Positions 1 to 8,527 of a stretch of DNA of 33,897 nucleotides are shown here, piece after piece. Numbering within the stretch: position 1 is the stretch's first letter; the number at the start of each line of letters is the position of its first letter. The DNA comes from an uncultured Pseudovibrio sp. (GTDB lineage: Bacteria > Pseudomonadota > Alphaproteobacteria > Rhizobiales > Stappiaceae). The notes beneath the pieces were generated by a model. That model saw only the letters and a program-made list of their open reading frames with translations, ran no database searches and was not told where the DNA came from. Location of the stretch: NCBI GenBank assembly GCA_947502585.1, contig CANNAV010000031.1, forward strand, positions 1 to 33,897, given 5' to 3'. The position numbers and the translations under genes are program-made.

Positions 1-15
1 CTGATCATTTCCCAT
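1..15 (-). CDS. Possible start of a gene leaving the left edge
   Basis: An ATG at 15-13 on the minus strand is preceded by AGGAG (28-24) with an 8-nt spacer, and it opens the peptide MGNDQ before the window ends. This is a plausible translation start and nothing more. The product cannot be named. The call rests only on the spacing of the ribosome binding site. Confidence 0.2.
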
Positions 16-318
16 CAGTCCATCTCCTGTTTGGCTGTAGTTAAGCCGATTGAGATGTCTCAGAAAACCCTAGGGCGGTGTAGGTCCCATGATGCGATTT
101 GCGATGTTGTCAGAGACAGAACTGGCATCCAGCTCCTCATGTCAACGCATCCTCAGACAGGGCAATGCCGCGGGACCGATTTGGCACCTGCGGCATTGGC
201 CTGTCTGGTCAGGTCCTGAAGCATGTTGCGTAAATATGCATCCACGCATCGTGCCATAGTTCCATATTTTCGTGCTTATTCTTATTCAAAACCATAAGTC
301 ACCTTTAGGGAGCACGCA
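16..318. other. Intergenic stretch, no convincing gene
   Basis: Short open frames occur on both strands (for example a 62-codon TTG-start frame at 31-219), but none has a good ribosome binding site or a recognisable product. I see no clear terminator after the dehydrogenase gene that ends at 319. The stretch may hold the promoter of a minus-strand gene beginning at about position 15. Confidence 0.4.
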
Positions 319-1335
319 CTACAAGTCCATCACGATACGACCTTCGATCTTGCCGTTACGCATACGATCAAAAATGTTATTGATATTGTCGAGCGGCTCT
401 GTGGTGTAATGCGCAGCCACTTGGCCTTCACCAGCAAACTCCAATGACTCCCGCAGATCATTTCGTGTGCCCACAATGGAGCCACGCAGCGTTTTGCCGT
501 TAAGCACCATATCAAAGATGTTGAGGGGGAAATCCTCTGGTGGTAAACCGATAAGACTCATAGTGCCACCACGTGCCAGCATGCCAACACCTTGCTGGAA
601 GCTTTTGCCGGCAACTGCGGTGACCAATACCCCCTCAGCGCCGCCGCCAGCCTGCACTTCAGCCACCGGATCACACTTGGTGGCGTTGAGCGTCATATCC
701 GCACCAAGTGACTTGGCAAGCTCCAGTTTGTCCTCCGCAATATCAACCGCAATCACATGAAAACCCATGGCTTTGGCGTACTGCACAGCCAAGTGCCCGA
801 GCCCGCCAACGCCGGAAATCACGACAGTTTGCCCAGGTTTTGTCTCTGTTTCCTTCAATCCTTTATAAACGGTCACCCCCGCACACAGAATTGGCGCAGC
901 TGGCGCAAATTCAAGCTCCCTGGGCAAATGAGCTACGAAATTCGGGTCTGCCAAAGCATATTCTGCAAAACTACCATTCACGCTGTAACCAGAGTTTTGC
1001 TGTTGCTCACATAATGTCTCCCAACCACTTACGCAGTGACGGCAGCAGCGGCATGCGGTGTGAAGCCAGGGAATTCCAACGCGATCCCCCTCTTTCACCG
1101 AGGTGACATTCCGGCCTTTTTCAACCACAATACCCACGCCTTCATGGCCGGGAATAAAGGCTGGTGCTGGCTTGACCGGCCAGTCTCCTTCAGCAGCGTG
1201 AAGGTCGGTGTGGCATACACCCGTGGCCTCAATTTTCACCAGAACTCTGTCATCATTTACAGTGGGCTTTTCAACTTCACACACGTCCAACGGTGCACCA
1301 AATTCGCGTACAACGGCCGCTCTCATCATTGGCAT
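319..1335 (-). CDS. adhP: Zinc-dependent alcohol dehydrogenase, AdhP type
   Basis: NAD-dependent medium-chain alcohol dehydrogenase, 338 residues, normal for AdhP. It interconverts primary alcohols and aldehydes in the cytoplasm. Catalytic zinc ligands visible are Cys41 (in GVCHTDLH) and His64 (in PGHEGVG). The structural zinc site is Cys95, Cys98, Cys101 and Cys109. The Rossmann glycine motif GVGGLG lies near residue 175. The ATG at 1335 follows AAGGAG by 6 nt, which supports the long N-terminus over the internal ATG codons. It stands alone, about 700 bp from the regulator gene. Aldehyde disposal beside a sarcosine oxidase, which can release formaldehyde, would make sense, but that link is speculation. 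AdhP-type enzymes usually act on ethanol and other short alcohols, and the exact substrate cannot be read from the sequence. Confidence 0.93.
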   Translation of the reverse strand: MPMMRAAVVREFGAPLDVCEVEKPTVNDDRVLVKIEATGVCHTDLHAAEGDWPVKPAPAFIPGHEGVGIVVEKGRNVTSVKEGDRVGIPWLHTACRCCRHCVSGWETLCEQQQNSGYSVNGSFAEYALADPNFVAHLPRELEFAPAAPILCAGVTVYKGLKETETKPGQTVVISGVGGLGHLAVQYAKAMGFHVIAVDIAEDKLELAKSLGADMTLNATKCDPVAEVQAGGGAEGVLVTAVAGKSFQQGVGMLARGGTMSLIGLPPEDFPLNIFDMVLNGKTLRGSIVGTRNDLRESLEFAGEGQVAAHYTTEPLDNINNIFDRMRNGKIEGRIVMDL

Positions 1336-2032
1336 GACGCACTCCTTGTCCTGTTTGGGCCATAGCGGCCCAAGTTATACAGAAAAAGCAAATTTTCAAA
1401 TGCAGGTAACCAGCACCAGCATTCATCAAGAGCTTAACAAACCTCCTGCTAAGTATAAAAGAGACATTAATTTAAGGATGTGAGCGCGTTTAACAGCGTT
1501 TTATATCAAGTATTCATAGTTGAAAAGACTTGCTTTTAAATGCAAAATACACATATTATAATATGGTGAATTCAGGAATACGCCCTCCCAAAAAATGAAA
1601 TATATTCAGTATTTTTGGTTTGTTATACTCAACTCCTTCGAAAACCCGAATATTTAGATAAGAATGGTTTCGGAGATATCAGGCGTTTTGGCCAGGAAAG
1701 TTACATTGCACTTTTCGGGTTTTGGAGAGGCGGGAGTATATGTAGCTTTTCAGCCCATTCAACTGAGTAGCTGTTATGAACATGAAAACGTTCCTCCCAG
1801 ATCAACGCCAACTATTGCAGTCTCAGTCAGGGATGCTTTCCTGACCTCTGAGTTAACACCTTCTAGTATGACAGAAGTTCAAATCACCGGGTGGGCATCC
1901 ATTCCATCACAACTCTCCTCAGTGTATTTCGAGCGTCCCGTGCACATTCCCCTCTCCTGCAATAATCAAAGTCAATATAGTCGATTGTCCGGAACCGGGA
2001 TAAACTCCTTGTCTGGTTTATCGGATCGCGGC
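1336..2032. other. Intergenic stretch with AT-rich segment
   Basis: About 700 bp without a convincing gene. The part from roughly 1480 to 1660 is AT-rich and includes TATAAT at 1557-1562, but I found no matching -35 at normal spacing. A 131-codon plus-strand frame at 1664-2059 runs into the end of the regulator gene, has no good ribosome binding site and no recognisable product, so I do not call it. Minus-strand frames are broken. Confidence 0.45.
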
Positions 2033-3043
2033 TCAGGAAGAAACACGCTTAAGCAGTAAGGACCTACGGTATGCGCTCGCGGTCAGACCAGTGTCCTTCT
2101 GAAAGACCTTGTTAAAATGGGACGCATCAAAAAAGCCGGAACGGATAGCAATGTCTGTGATGGTTGCATCTGTATCTCCCAATAAGCGTTTGGCTTCTTC
2201 CACCCGTATATGAGTGAGGGCTTCTGCCGGAGATTTGCCAAGGTCCGACTTAAACTTCATTTCAAGGCTGCGTCGTCCGACACCCAGCATCTTGCAGAGT
2301 TGTTCTATACTGCGCAGGCTCTCTGTTTCCTGTTGCATCATCAGGACTGCTCTTTGCACCAGATTATCTTTAGCTTTGAGCGATGTGGGCAGGAACGGCT
2401 GGGCTTTACTATCATCCAGGGCTTCATCCACCATCAGAATATGAAGGCTTTTGCGTGCTTGCCGCAGACCCACGTGGCGCTCAACCAGATGAGCTGCGAC
2501 GTGCACTGCACTTGTACCTCCTGAACAGGAAATACGGTCCCGATCCACAACAAAAATGCGATCAGAGACCGGTTCCAACCCGTCAAATTGTTCCAGAAAA
2601 TCCATACGGTGGAACCAGCTCACACAGCATTTATAACCATTCATCAATCCGGCACGGTGCAATATAAAGCTGCCGGTGCATAGCCCGATCAATGGCACGT
2701 CCTTTGCTACAGCCGACTTCAGATACTCCACATATCGACGGTCAAGGCTTTCAATGTGGTCGATCAAACCTCCAACAACTACCAGGTAGTTAAATTGAGC
2801 TGGTTCGATCAAATTGGTCTCAGGATGAATGCGCACCCCACAACTGGCGCAAATTGGCTCCATATCAGGAGCGATGATGCTCCAGTTGCATAGGATCGGT
2901 CGGCTGCTGTCTCCTTCATCGGCAGCAAGGCGCAGCACATCTATAAAACTGGCGAATGCAGACAATGTAAACCTGTTGGCCAGAATGAAGCCAACATTAA
3001 GCGCTGGACGGAACTGCCTGTTGGTCCGTGTTTCGTTCTCCAC
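2033..3043 (-). CDS. GlxA-family AraC-type transcriptional regulator
   Basis: Two-domain regulator of 336 residues. The N-terminal half is a DJ-1/PfpI (class I amidotransferase-like) domain, with the nucleophile-elbow motif GLCTGSF around Cys122. The C-terminal part (about residues 220-334) is an AraC-type double helix-turn-helix ending in RSGFFDASHFNKVFQKDTG, typical of the family. I start it at GTG 3043 because AGGAG precedes it closely and the family's N-terminus begins about there; longer frames run into soxB. Regulators of this architecture in Pseudomonas (GbdR, SouR) control glycine betaine and sarcosine catabolism. This one is divergent from soxB, so it is probably the activator of the sarcosine oxidase operon with a methylated-glycine ligand. 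That role is inferred from family and position. Confidence 0.88.
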   Translation of the reverse strand: MENETRTNRQFRPALNVGFILANRFTLSAFASFIDVLRLAADEGDSSRPILCNWSIIAPDMEPICASCGVRIHPETNLIEPAQFNYLVVVGGLIDHIESLDRRYVEYLKSAVAKDVPLIGLCTGSFILHRAGLMNGYKCCVSWFHRMDFLEQFDGLEPVSDRIFVVDRDRISCSGGTSAVHVAAHLVERHVGLRQARKSLHILMVDEALDDSKAQPFLPTSLKAKDNLVQRAVLMMQQETESLRSIEQLCKMLGVGRRSLEMKFKSDLGKSPAEALTHIRVEEAKRLLGDTDATITDIAIRSGFFDASHFNKVFQKDTGLTASAYRRSLLLKRVSS

Positions 3044-3141
3044 TTGCCTCTCCTGCGCAAAAATACTTCCTAATATTCGTAATGATACCATACACAGTTT
3101 TACATAGTGGGCAAACTCTCTTAAATTCTGAGGAGGTAACC
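3044..3141. promoter_or_regulatory. Divergent control region, regulator / soxB
   Basis: The 98 bp between the regulator's GTG start and the soxB TTG start must hold both promoters if both genes are transcribed from here. A near-perfect Shine-Dalgarno AGGAGGT sits at 3131-3137, 4 nt before the soxB TTG. The regulator has AGGAG just before its GTG. I could not assign -35/-10 boxes or an operator with confidence. Confidence 0.6.
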
Positions 3142-4395
3142 TTGTCAAAATTTTCCGCAATGACGCTCCTGAAAGGAGCGCTCACAGGCTATAAAAACGT
3201 TGAACCGCAATGGCCTGACGCAGAATTAAAGAGCGTGTATGATGTCATAATCGTGGGCGCCGGAGGGCATGGTCTGGGAGCCGCCTATTATCTGGCAAAA
3301 GAACACGGCATTACTGATGTGGCAGTGATTGACAAGGGATGGCTTGGCGGCGGCAATACTGGCCGCAACACCACCATCATTCGCTCAAACTACCTTTATG
3401 ATGAGAGTGCACGCCTTTACGACCATGCTGTCGATCTGTGGGATGGGCTGAGCCAGGAGCTGAACTACAATGTCATGTTCTCGCAACGTGGTGTCATGAT
3501 GCTTGCGCACAATGTTCATGATGTGCAGAGCTTCAAACGCCACATTCACTCCAATCGCCTGAATGGCGTTGATAATGTCTGGCTCACTCCTGAACAAGCC
3601 AGAGAAAAGTGCCCTCCCCTTAACATCGCAGCTAATGTCCGTTATCCCGTAATGGGAGCAGCCTTTCAACAACGTGGCGGGACGGCACGACATGACGCGG
3701 TCGCATGGGGTTACGCACGCGCTGCCGCTGCAAGAGGCATTGATATTATTCAAAATTGCCCTGTTCTTTCTATCGAACGGGGTGCGGACGGATCTGTCAC
3801 AGGCCTTCAAACTGTACGCGGTTTTGTGAGGGCCAAAAAGATCGCAGTCGCTGCAGCTGGCGGTACATCCGTGGTGATGGATACTGCGGGTGTACGACTA
3901 CCTCTGGAAAGCTACCCTCTTCAGGCACTCGTTTCTGAACCCGTGAAGCCCGTCTTTCCTCAAGTGGTGATGTCCAACACTGTGCATGCCTATATCAGCC
4001 AGTCTGACAAGGGTGAGCTGGTTATTGGATCTGGAACAGATCAGTATGTTTCTTACTCTCAGCGCGGTGGATTACCGTTGATTGAGCACACACTGGCTGC
4101 AATTTGCGAAGTGTTTCCGATTTTCCGCCGCATGCGCATGTTGCGGAAATGGGGGGGAGTCGTTGATGTGACGCCTGACCGTTCTCCCATCCTTGGAAAA
4201 ACCCCTGTGCAAGGTCTCTACCTCAATTGTGGTTGGGGTACAGGCGGGTTCAAGGCAACGCCAGGCTCTGCGCACGTTTTTGCGCACACGATTGCAAAAG
4301 ACGAACCCCACCCTGTCAATGTTCCGTTCACGCTCTCGCGGTTTGAAACAGGTCGCTTGATTGATGAAGCAGCAGCTGCTGCTGTGGCGCACTAG
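3142..4395 (+). CDS. soxB: Sarcosine oxidase, beta subunit
   Basis: Beta subunit of heterotetrameric sarcosine oxidase, which oxidises sarcosine to glycine with release of a one-carbon unit and hydrogen peroxide. The 417-residue length matches the family. The FAD-binding Rossmann motif (VGAGGHG) lies near residue 35 and is followed by the highly conserved GGGNTGRNTTIIRSNYLYDE block. His184 in GGTARHDAVAWG corresponds to the histidine that binds FMN covalently in the characterised enzyme. The C-terminal GWGTGGFKATPGSAHVFAHT is conserved. I choose the TTG at 3142 because AGGAGGT precedes it by 4 nt and the protein then starts as its homologues do; ATG 3160 is the alternative. First gene of the sox operon, 11 bp before soxD. 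Confidence 0.96.
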   Translation: MSKFSAMTLLKGALTGYKNVEPQWPDAELKSVYDVIIVGAGGHGLGAAYYLAKEHGITDVAVIDKGWLGGGNTGRNTTIIRSNYLYDESARLYDHAVDLWDGLSQELNYNVMFSQRGVMMLAHNVHDVQSFKRHIHSNRLNGVDNVWLTPEQAREKCPPLNIAANVRYPVMGAAFQQRGGTARHDAVAWGYARAAAARGIDIIQNCPVLSIERGADGSVTGLQTVRGFVRAKKIAVAAAGGTSVVMDTAGVRLPLESYPLQALVSEPVKPVFPQVVMSNTVHAYISQSDKGELVIGSGTDQYVSYSQRGGLPLIEHTLAAICEVFPIFRRMRMLRKWGGVVDVTPDRSPILGKTPVQGLYLNCGWGTGGFKATPGSAHVFAHTIAKDEPHPVNVPFTLSRFETGRLIDEAAAAAVAH

Positions 4396-4406
4396 GAGGC
4401 AGCCTG

Positions 4407-4724
4407 ATGCTCTTAATCCACTGTCCATATTGCAAGGAAACCTTGCCGGAGCTGGAGTTTGAATATGCCGGGCAAGCGCATATCGCACGCCCGGAAAATC
4501 CAGCAGAGCAAACAGATGCTGAATGGCGTGACTATCTGTTCATCCGCTCCAATGTGCGCGGTGACCACGCTGAACAATGGCGACACTCACATGGCTGTGG
4601 GCGTTACTTCAATGCTCTGCGAAACACTGTGAGCGACAAATTTATCGCGACCTGTGAGATTGGACAGGCCTGCTCAAATGGCCACGCAGAAGGTGAAGAG
4701 AACAATGAACAACTGGAGAGTTGA
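4407..4724 (+). CDS. soxD: Sarcosine oxidase, delta subunit
   Basis: Small zinc-binding delta subunit of heterotetrameric sarcosine oxidase, 105 residues. The zinc ligands can be read directly: Cys6 and Cys9 in HCPYC, then His60 and Cys64 in RHSHGCGRYF. This matches the Cys2-His-Cys pattern known for the subunit. The conserved segment DYLFIRSN-RGDHAEQWRHS is present. AGGAGG lies 6 nt before the ATG. Its last 20 bases overlap the start of soxA, which suggests translational coupling of the two subunits. The tail beyond about residue 90 is acidic and looks variable. Confidence 0.95.
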   Translation: MLLIHCPYCKETLPELEFEYAGQAHIARPENPAEQTDAEWRDYLFIRSNVRGDHAEQWRHSHGCGRYFNALRNTVSDKFIATCEIGQACSNGHAEGEENNEQLES

Positions 4725-7707
4725 CGGCAAAGGCCGCATTAATCGGGACAAGCATGTTCGCTTCACTTTTGATGGCGTTTCCTACCAGGGATATGAAGGT
4801 GATACGGTCGCCTCTGCTCTGATTGCCAACGGAGTTCATCTGATGGGGCGTTCGTTTAAGTATCACCGCCCCCGTGGCCCTGTGACAGCAGGGTCAGAGG
4901 AACCGAACGCACTGATTGGAACCTTTCGCTCTGGTGCAGGTCGTTTTGAACCAAACACCCGTGCTACGGTTCAGGAGCTCTACGAAGGGCTGACCACTGT
5001 CAGTCAGAACAAATGGCCGACCCTGAACTTCGATATTGGCGCCGTTAACGATAAGCTTCATAAGTTGTTTGCTGCGGGTTTTTATTATAAGACCTTCATG
5101 TGGCCAAAGAGCTTCTGGGACAGGGTTTATGAGCCGCTAATCCGTGCTTCTGCCGGGCTGGGTATCTCCCCAACCGAACCTGATGCTGACACCTATGCGG
5201 CTCGCTATCTGCATACAGAATTGCTCATTGTTGGAGCTGGACCGGCTGGTCTTGCAGCTGCTTTAACTGCGGCTCGCAATGGAACTGATGTGGTCCTCGT
5301 GGATGAAAACCGGGAGATCGGCGGCTCGTTGCTGTCTGAAGCTCCAACAGCTATTGACGGGAAAAATGTAGGGAACTGGCTGATTGACGTAATCGGTGAG
5401 CTTGAAGCTTCCCGTAACGTTCGTGTTATGACCCGTGCAACAGCAATCGGTTACTACCATGAAAACATGGTGGGCGTTGCGGAAAAGCTCACGGATCATA
5501 TGGCAAGCCCGCCTGCAAATGCTCCGCGGGAACGGATGTGGCGTATACGTGCGCAAGAGGTCATTCTTGCTCAGGGTGCATTGGAACGCCCGCTGGTGTT
5601 TGATGGCAATGACCGCCCTGGTGTGATGATGGCAGGTGCAGCGCAGACCTATCTCAACCGTTATGGCGTAAAGGTTGGCAATGCAGCTGTTGTGGTGACC
5701 TCTCACGATTCAGCATGGCATGCCGCTTTTGACCTTGCTGATGCAGGCGTAAGAATCCCTGCAATTGTTGATGTACGCACCAACGTTAATGGGTATCTGC
5801 AATCAGAAGCGCAAAAGCGTGGAATCACGGCTAAGGTAGGTCACAGTGTAACTTCTGTAAGTGGGACAAAACGTGTTTCTGCGGTGAAAATTGGTAGAAT
5901 TTCCGATGACCAGTACGTCACAGACATCACGTCCATCCCTTGCGATGCAGTGCTGATGAGTGGTGGATGGACGCCGTCCCTTCATCTTTTCTCGCACACC
6001 AAAGGCAGTTTGCAATGGGATGAAGAAAATGAGGTGTTCTTACCCGGCGAGAAAACAGAGCGTTGTCATATCGCTGGTGGTGGGCGTGGGTTGTGGAGTC
6101 AGCAAGCCGTCTTTGATGACGGTGTACATGCAGCACAGCAGGCGTTAAGCTCACTGGGGCATAATGCGCAGCCTCTTTCGGTTGATGTTGAGGGGGATCG
6201 TGCTGGCTCCGGCATCGTTATGGAAGAGTTACCGGGCAATGACGATAAGCTGTCACGCCGGGCCTTTGTGGACTTCCAGAATGACGTTACAGCAAAAGAT
6301 ATACGTCTTGCGGTGCGCGAAGGTATGCTCTCTATTGAGCACATAAAACGGTTTACAACCAATGGAATGGCCACTGATCAGGGCAAGTTGTCAAACATGA
6401 ACGGCCTGAAGATTGCCTCCGGTGAGCTTGGGCGCCCTACTCCTGAAGTGGGTCTGACCACGTTTCGTCCGCCTTATACACCCACCACGTTCGGAACGTT
6501 TGCAGGCTATCACAAGGACGAGTTGTTTGAGGTAACGCGTAAGACCAGCATTGACAGTTGGGCAGAAGAGAACGGTGCTGTTTTTGAGCCCGTCGCCCTG
6601 TGGCGCCGGGCCAGGTATTACCCGAAGGCTGGCGAAGATATGCACGCGGCGGTGGCACGGGAATGCAGAGAAACCCGTACTTTTGTCGGGATGTTTGATG
6701 CTTCTACTCTCGGGAAAATCGAAGTGGTGGGGCCGGATGCTGCGCAGTTCATGAACCGGATGTACACCAACCCATGGACAAGGCTGGCTCCGGGGCGGTG
6801 TCGTTATGGTTTGCTGTTGGGTGAAGATGGTTTCATTCGGGACGATGGGGTGATTGGGCGGCTCAGTGAAGATCGGTTCCATGTGACGACAACAACTGGC
6901 GGTGCCGCGCGGGTTTTGACCATGATGGAGCACTTTCTGCAAACAGAATGGCCTGATCTGGATGTCTGGCTGACGTCGACGACGGAGCAATGGTCAACCA
7001 TTGCGTTGAATGGCCCGAACGCTCGTAAGGTCCTGGAACCATTTGTGAAAGGAGCAGACATTTCTGCTGAATCGTTTCCACATATGGCGCTGCGTGAATG
7101 CACTGTGGCTGGGTTTGAGGCTCGGCTGTTCCGGGTGAGCTTTACTGGTGAGCTAGGGTTTGAGGTGAACGTTCCCTCTCAACGCGGGCGGGCGCTCTGG
7201 GAGGTGCTTTATCAGGAAGGCAAAAAGTATAGCATGTGTGTCTATGGCACTGAAACCATGCATGTTTTACGTGCAGAAAAGGGCTACATCATTGTTGGAC
7301 AGGATACCGACGGCACTGTCACACCCGCAGATGCCGGATTAACCTGGGCAATTGGCAAGAAGAAGCCTGACTTCGTTGGTAAGCGTTCGCTGACACGTCC
7401 TGATATGCTGCTGCCAGACCGCAAGCAACTGGTTGGTCTTTTAACGGAGGATCCGGATGTTGTGCTGGAGGAAGGTGCGCAGATTGTTGAGGCCGGAGAT
7501 ACGGCTGTTCCCGCCAGGATGTTGGGGCATGTGACGTCTTCCTACCGGAGTGAAACCCTGGGACGGTCCATCGCTATGGCCTTGATTGAATGCGGTTTTG
7601 AGCGGGTTGGCACCTCACTTGATATTCCGATGCCAGGTCAAACCCATCGTGCAACTGTCAGTAGGACCGTGTTTTACGACCCTGATGGCGATCGGATTAA
7701 GATGTAA
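4705..7707 (+). CDS. soxA: Sarcosine oxidase, alpha subunit
   Basis: Alpha subunit of heterotetrameric sarcosine oxidase, 1000 residues, full length for the family. In order: an N-terminal ferredoxin-like fold without iron-sulphur cysteines, with the conserved GVHLMGRSFKYHRPRGP; an NAD-binding Rossmann domain (VGAGPAGLAAALTAARNG near residue 175); and a C-terminal aminomethyltransferase-like folate-binding domain from about residue 600, which passes the methyl-derived carbon to tetrahydrofolate. The frame is open further upstream, but ATG 4705 gives the N-terminus found in homologues (MNNWRVDGKGRIN) and has a purine-rich site (AGGTGAAGAG) before it. The start lies inside the end of soxD. Cytoplasmic. 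Confidence 0.96.
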   Translation: MNNWRVDGKGRINRDKHVRFTFDGVSYQGYEGDTVASALIANGVHLMGRSFKYHRPRGPVTAGSEEPNALIGTFRSGAGRFEPNTRATVQELYEGLTTVSQNKWPTLNFDIGAVNDKLHKLFAAGFYYKTFMWPKSFWDRVYEPLIRASAGLGISPTEPDADTYAARYLHTELLIVGAGPAGLAAALTAARNGTDVVLVDENREIGGSLLSEAPTAIDGKNVGNWLIDVIGELEASRNVRVMTRATAIGYYHENMVGVAEKLTDHMASPPANAPRERMWRIRAQEVILAQGALERPLVFDGNDRPGVMMAGAAQTYLNRYGVKVGNAAVVVTSHDSAWHAAFDLADAGVRIPAIVDVRTNVNGYLQSEAQKRGITAKVGHSVTSVSGTKRVSAVKIGRISDDQYVTDITSIPCDAVLMSGGWTPSLHLFSHTKGSLQWDEENEVFLPGEKTERCHIAGGGRGLWSQQAVFDDGVHAAQQALSSLGHNAQPLSVDVEGDRAGSGIVMEELPGNDDKLSRRAFVDFQNDVTAKDIRLAVREGMLSIEHIKRFTTNGMATDQGKLSNMNGLKIASGELGRPTPEVGLTTFRPPYTPTTFGTFAGYHKDELFEVTRKTSIDSWAEENGAVFEPVALWRRARYYPKAGEDMHAAVARECRETRTFVGMFDASTLGKIEVVGPDAAQFMNRMYTNPWTRLAPGRCRYGLLLGEDGFIRDDGVIGRLSEDRFHVTTTTGGAARVLTMMEHFLQTEWPDLDVWLTSTTEQWSTIALNGPNARKVLEPFVKGADISAESFPHMALRECTVAGFEARLFRVSFTGELGFEVNVPSQRGRALWEVLYQEGKKYSMCVYGTETMHVLRAEKGYIIVGQDTDGTVTPADAGLTWAIGKKKPDFVGKRSLTRPDMLLPDRKQLVGLLTEDPDVVLEEGAQIVEAGDTAVPARMLGHVTSSYRSETLGRSIAMALIECGFERVGTSLDIPMPGQTHRATVSRTVFYDPDGDRIKM

Positions 7708-7720
7708 AGGAGTGGCACCA

Positions 7721-8233
7721 ATGGCTTTCAACAGTACAGTCGAAAATCTGCCGGAGATGGGTCGTTTCAGTTTGCGTTGTAAGCGTGAAAACACCGTTGC
7801 TATGTCAAAAGCGCTCGGATTTGAGCTGCCCTCATCCATAAGTGAGATCACTCGCTCCCGCACACGGTCTGCGCTCAGGTTAGGGCCGGATGAGTGGATG
7901 CTGACCTGCCCGATGGAGGAACGTTCAGCACTCGGGAAATCTTTAGCAGCGATCTATCCAGATGCTGTTCATAGCCTGACAGATATTTCCAGCCGTGAAG
8001 TCAGCATCCGGATATCAGGACCTGAAGCCGAAGAATTGCTCTCCACGTCCTGCCCCCGAAACCTAGCAGAACTGGCGAGTGGTCGTGGGGTGCGTACTAT
8101 TTTCGACAGTGTGCAGGTGATCCTGACACGGGAAAAGAAAGATCAGTTTCGACTGGATGTCTGGCGTTCATTTGCGCCGCATGTGCTGGGGTTGCTGACA
8201 GTAGCTGTCGCTGAGTTTGAATGCGGCCTTTAG
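7721..8233 (+). CDS. soxG: Sarcosine oxidase, gamma subunit
   Basis: Gamma subunit of heterotetrameric sarcosine oxidase, 170 residues. It has the family's features: the segment LRLGPDEWMLT near residue 50, VHSLTDISSREVSIRISGP in the middle, and a C-terminal RLDVWRSFAPHVLGLL. The ATG at 7721 follows AAAGGAG with an 8-nt spacer, 13 bp after soxA ends; longer in-frame starts inside soxA are not needed. It closes the operon. In many relatives, one-carbon genes such as purU, folD or glyA lie next to the operon. Here the next sequence is transposase debris and the accessory island, so the usual downstream neighbours may have been lost or displaced. Confidence 0.93.
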   Translation: MAFNSTVENLPEMGRFSLRCKRENTVAMSKALGFELPSSISEITRSRTRSALRLGPDEWMLTCPMEERSALGKSLAAIYPDAVHSLTDISSREVSIRISGPEAEELLSTSCPRNLAELASGRGVRTIFDSVQVILTREKKDQFRLDVWRSFAPHVLGLLTVAVAEFECGL

Positions 8234-8279
8234 AGCGCTTTTCGTTTTGAAAAAGATGTTATACTCGTTTCACTGCTGA

Positions 8280-8402
8280 TCAACAATCTGAAAGAAATAT
8301 CGCATTGGCCCGCAGCGCAATACCATCGTCTGCACGGTGATGACGCACCACAGGTTCCAATTCAAACCGCCCGGCTGATGATAGAAACCTACTGCAAATC
8401 AT
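8280..8402 (-). pseudogene. Fragment resembling an IS630-type transposase N-terminus
   Basis: A 40-codon frame. The core segment LEPVVRHHRADDGIALRANA looks like the first helix region of some IS630-like transposases, where a conserved alanine-rich stretch leads to the helix-turn-helix. The frame ends in a stop straight after IFLSDC, so only a stub remains. There is no good ribosome binding site. The identification is from memory of the family and is weak. Confidence 0.3.
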
Positions 8403-8488
8403 GATCAAGGAAGAATTCAGTCAGACCAAAACGTCAAGACAAAGGCCGGAGTTTTAAAGACCAAGAGTATATACTCAATTGTTCGCAA

Positions 8489-8504
8489 TCAATGCTGATT
8501 GACA
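8489..8504 (-). repeat. IS21-like terminal repeat tip, island left edge
   Basis: Read on the minus strand this is TGTCAATCAGCATTGA, identical to the first 16 bases of both arms of the palindromic element at 33238-33344 and of the repeat at 24332. The tip (TGT end) points right, toward the giant genes. It is therefore an outer element's end abutting the cargo, not the cargo's own transposon end. Confidence 0.65.
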
Positions 8505-8527
8505 GCAGTCGGGGACGAACTCCCAAC

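Larger units (their letters stand above)
8234..8527. other. Island left border, transposon debris
   Basis: This stretch separates soxG from the convergent giant gene. It holds a 40-codon transposase-like fragment (8280-8402, minus), a 12-bp palindrome GAGTATATACTC (8465-8476), and the tip of an IS21-like terminal repeat (8489-8504). I see no clear intrinsic terminator for either soxG or the giant gene. Confidence 0.55.

Noticed and set aside
1664..2059. 131-codon plus-strand frame between adhP and the regulator
   Set aside because: Overlaps the regulator's 3' end, has only a weak purine stretch before its ATG, and the product resembles nothing.
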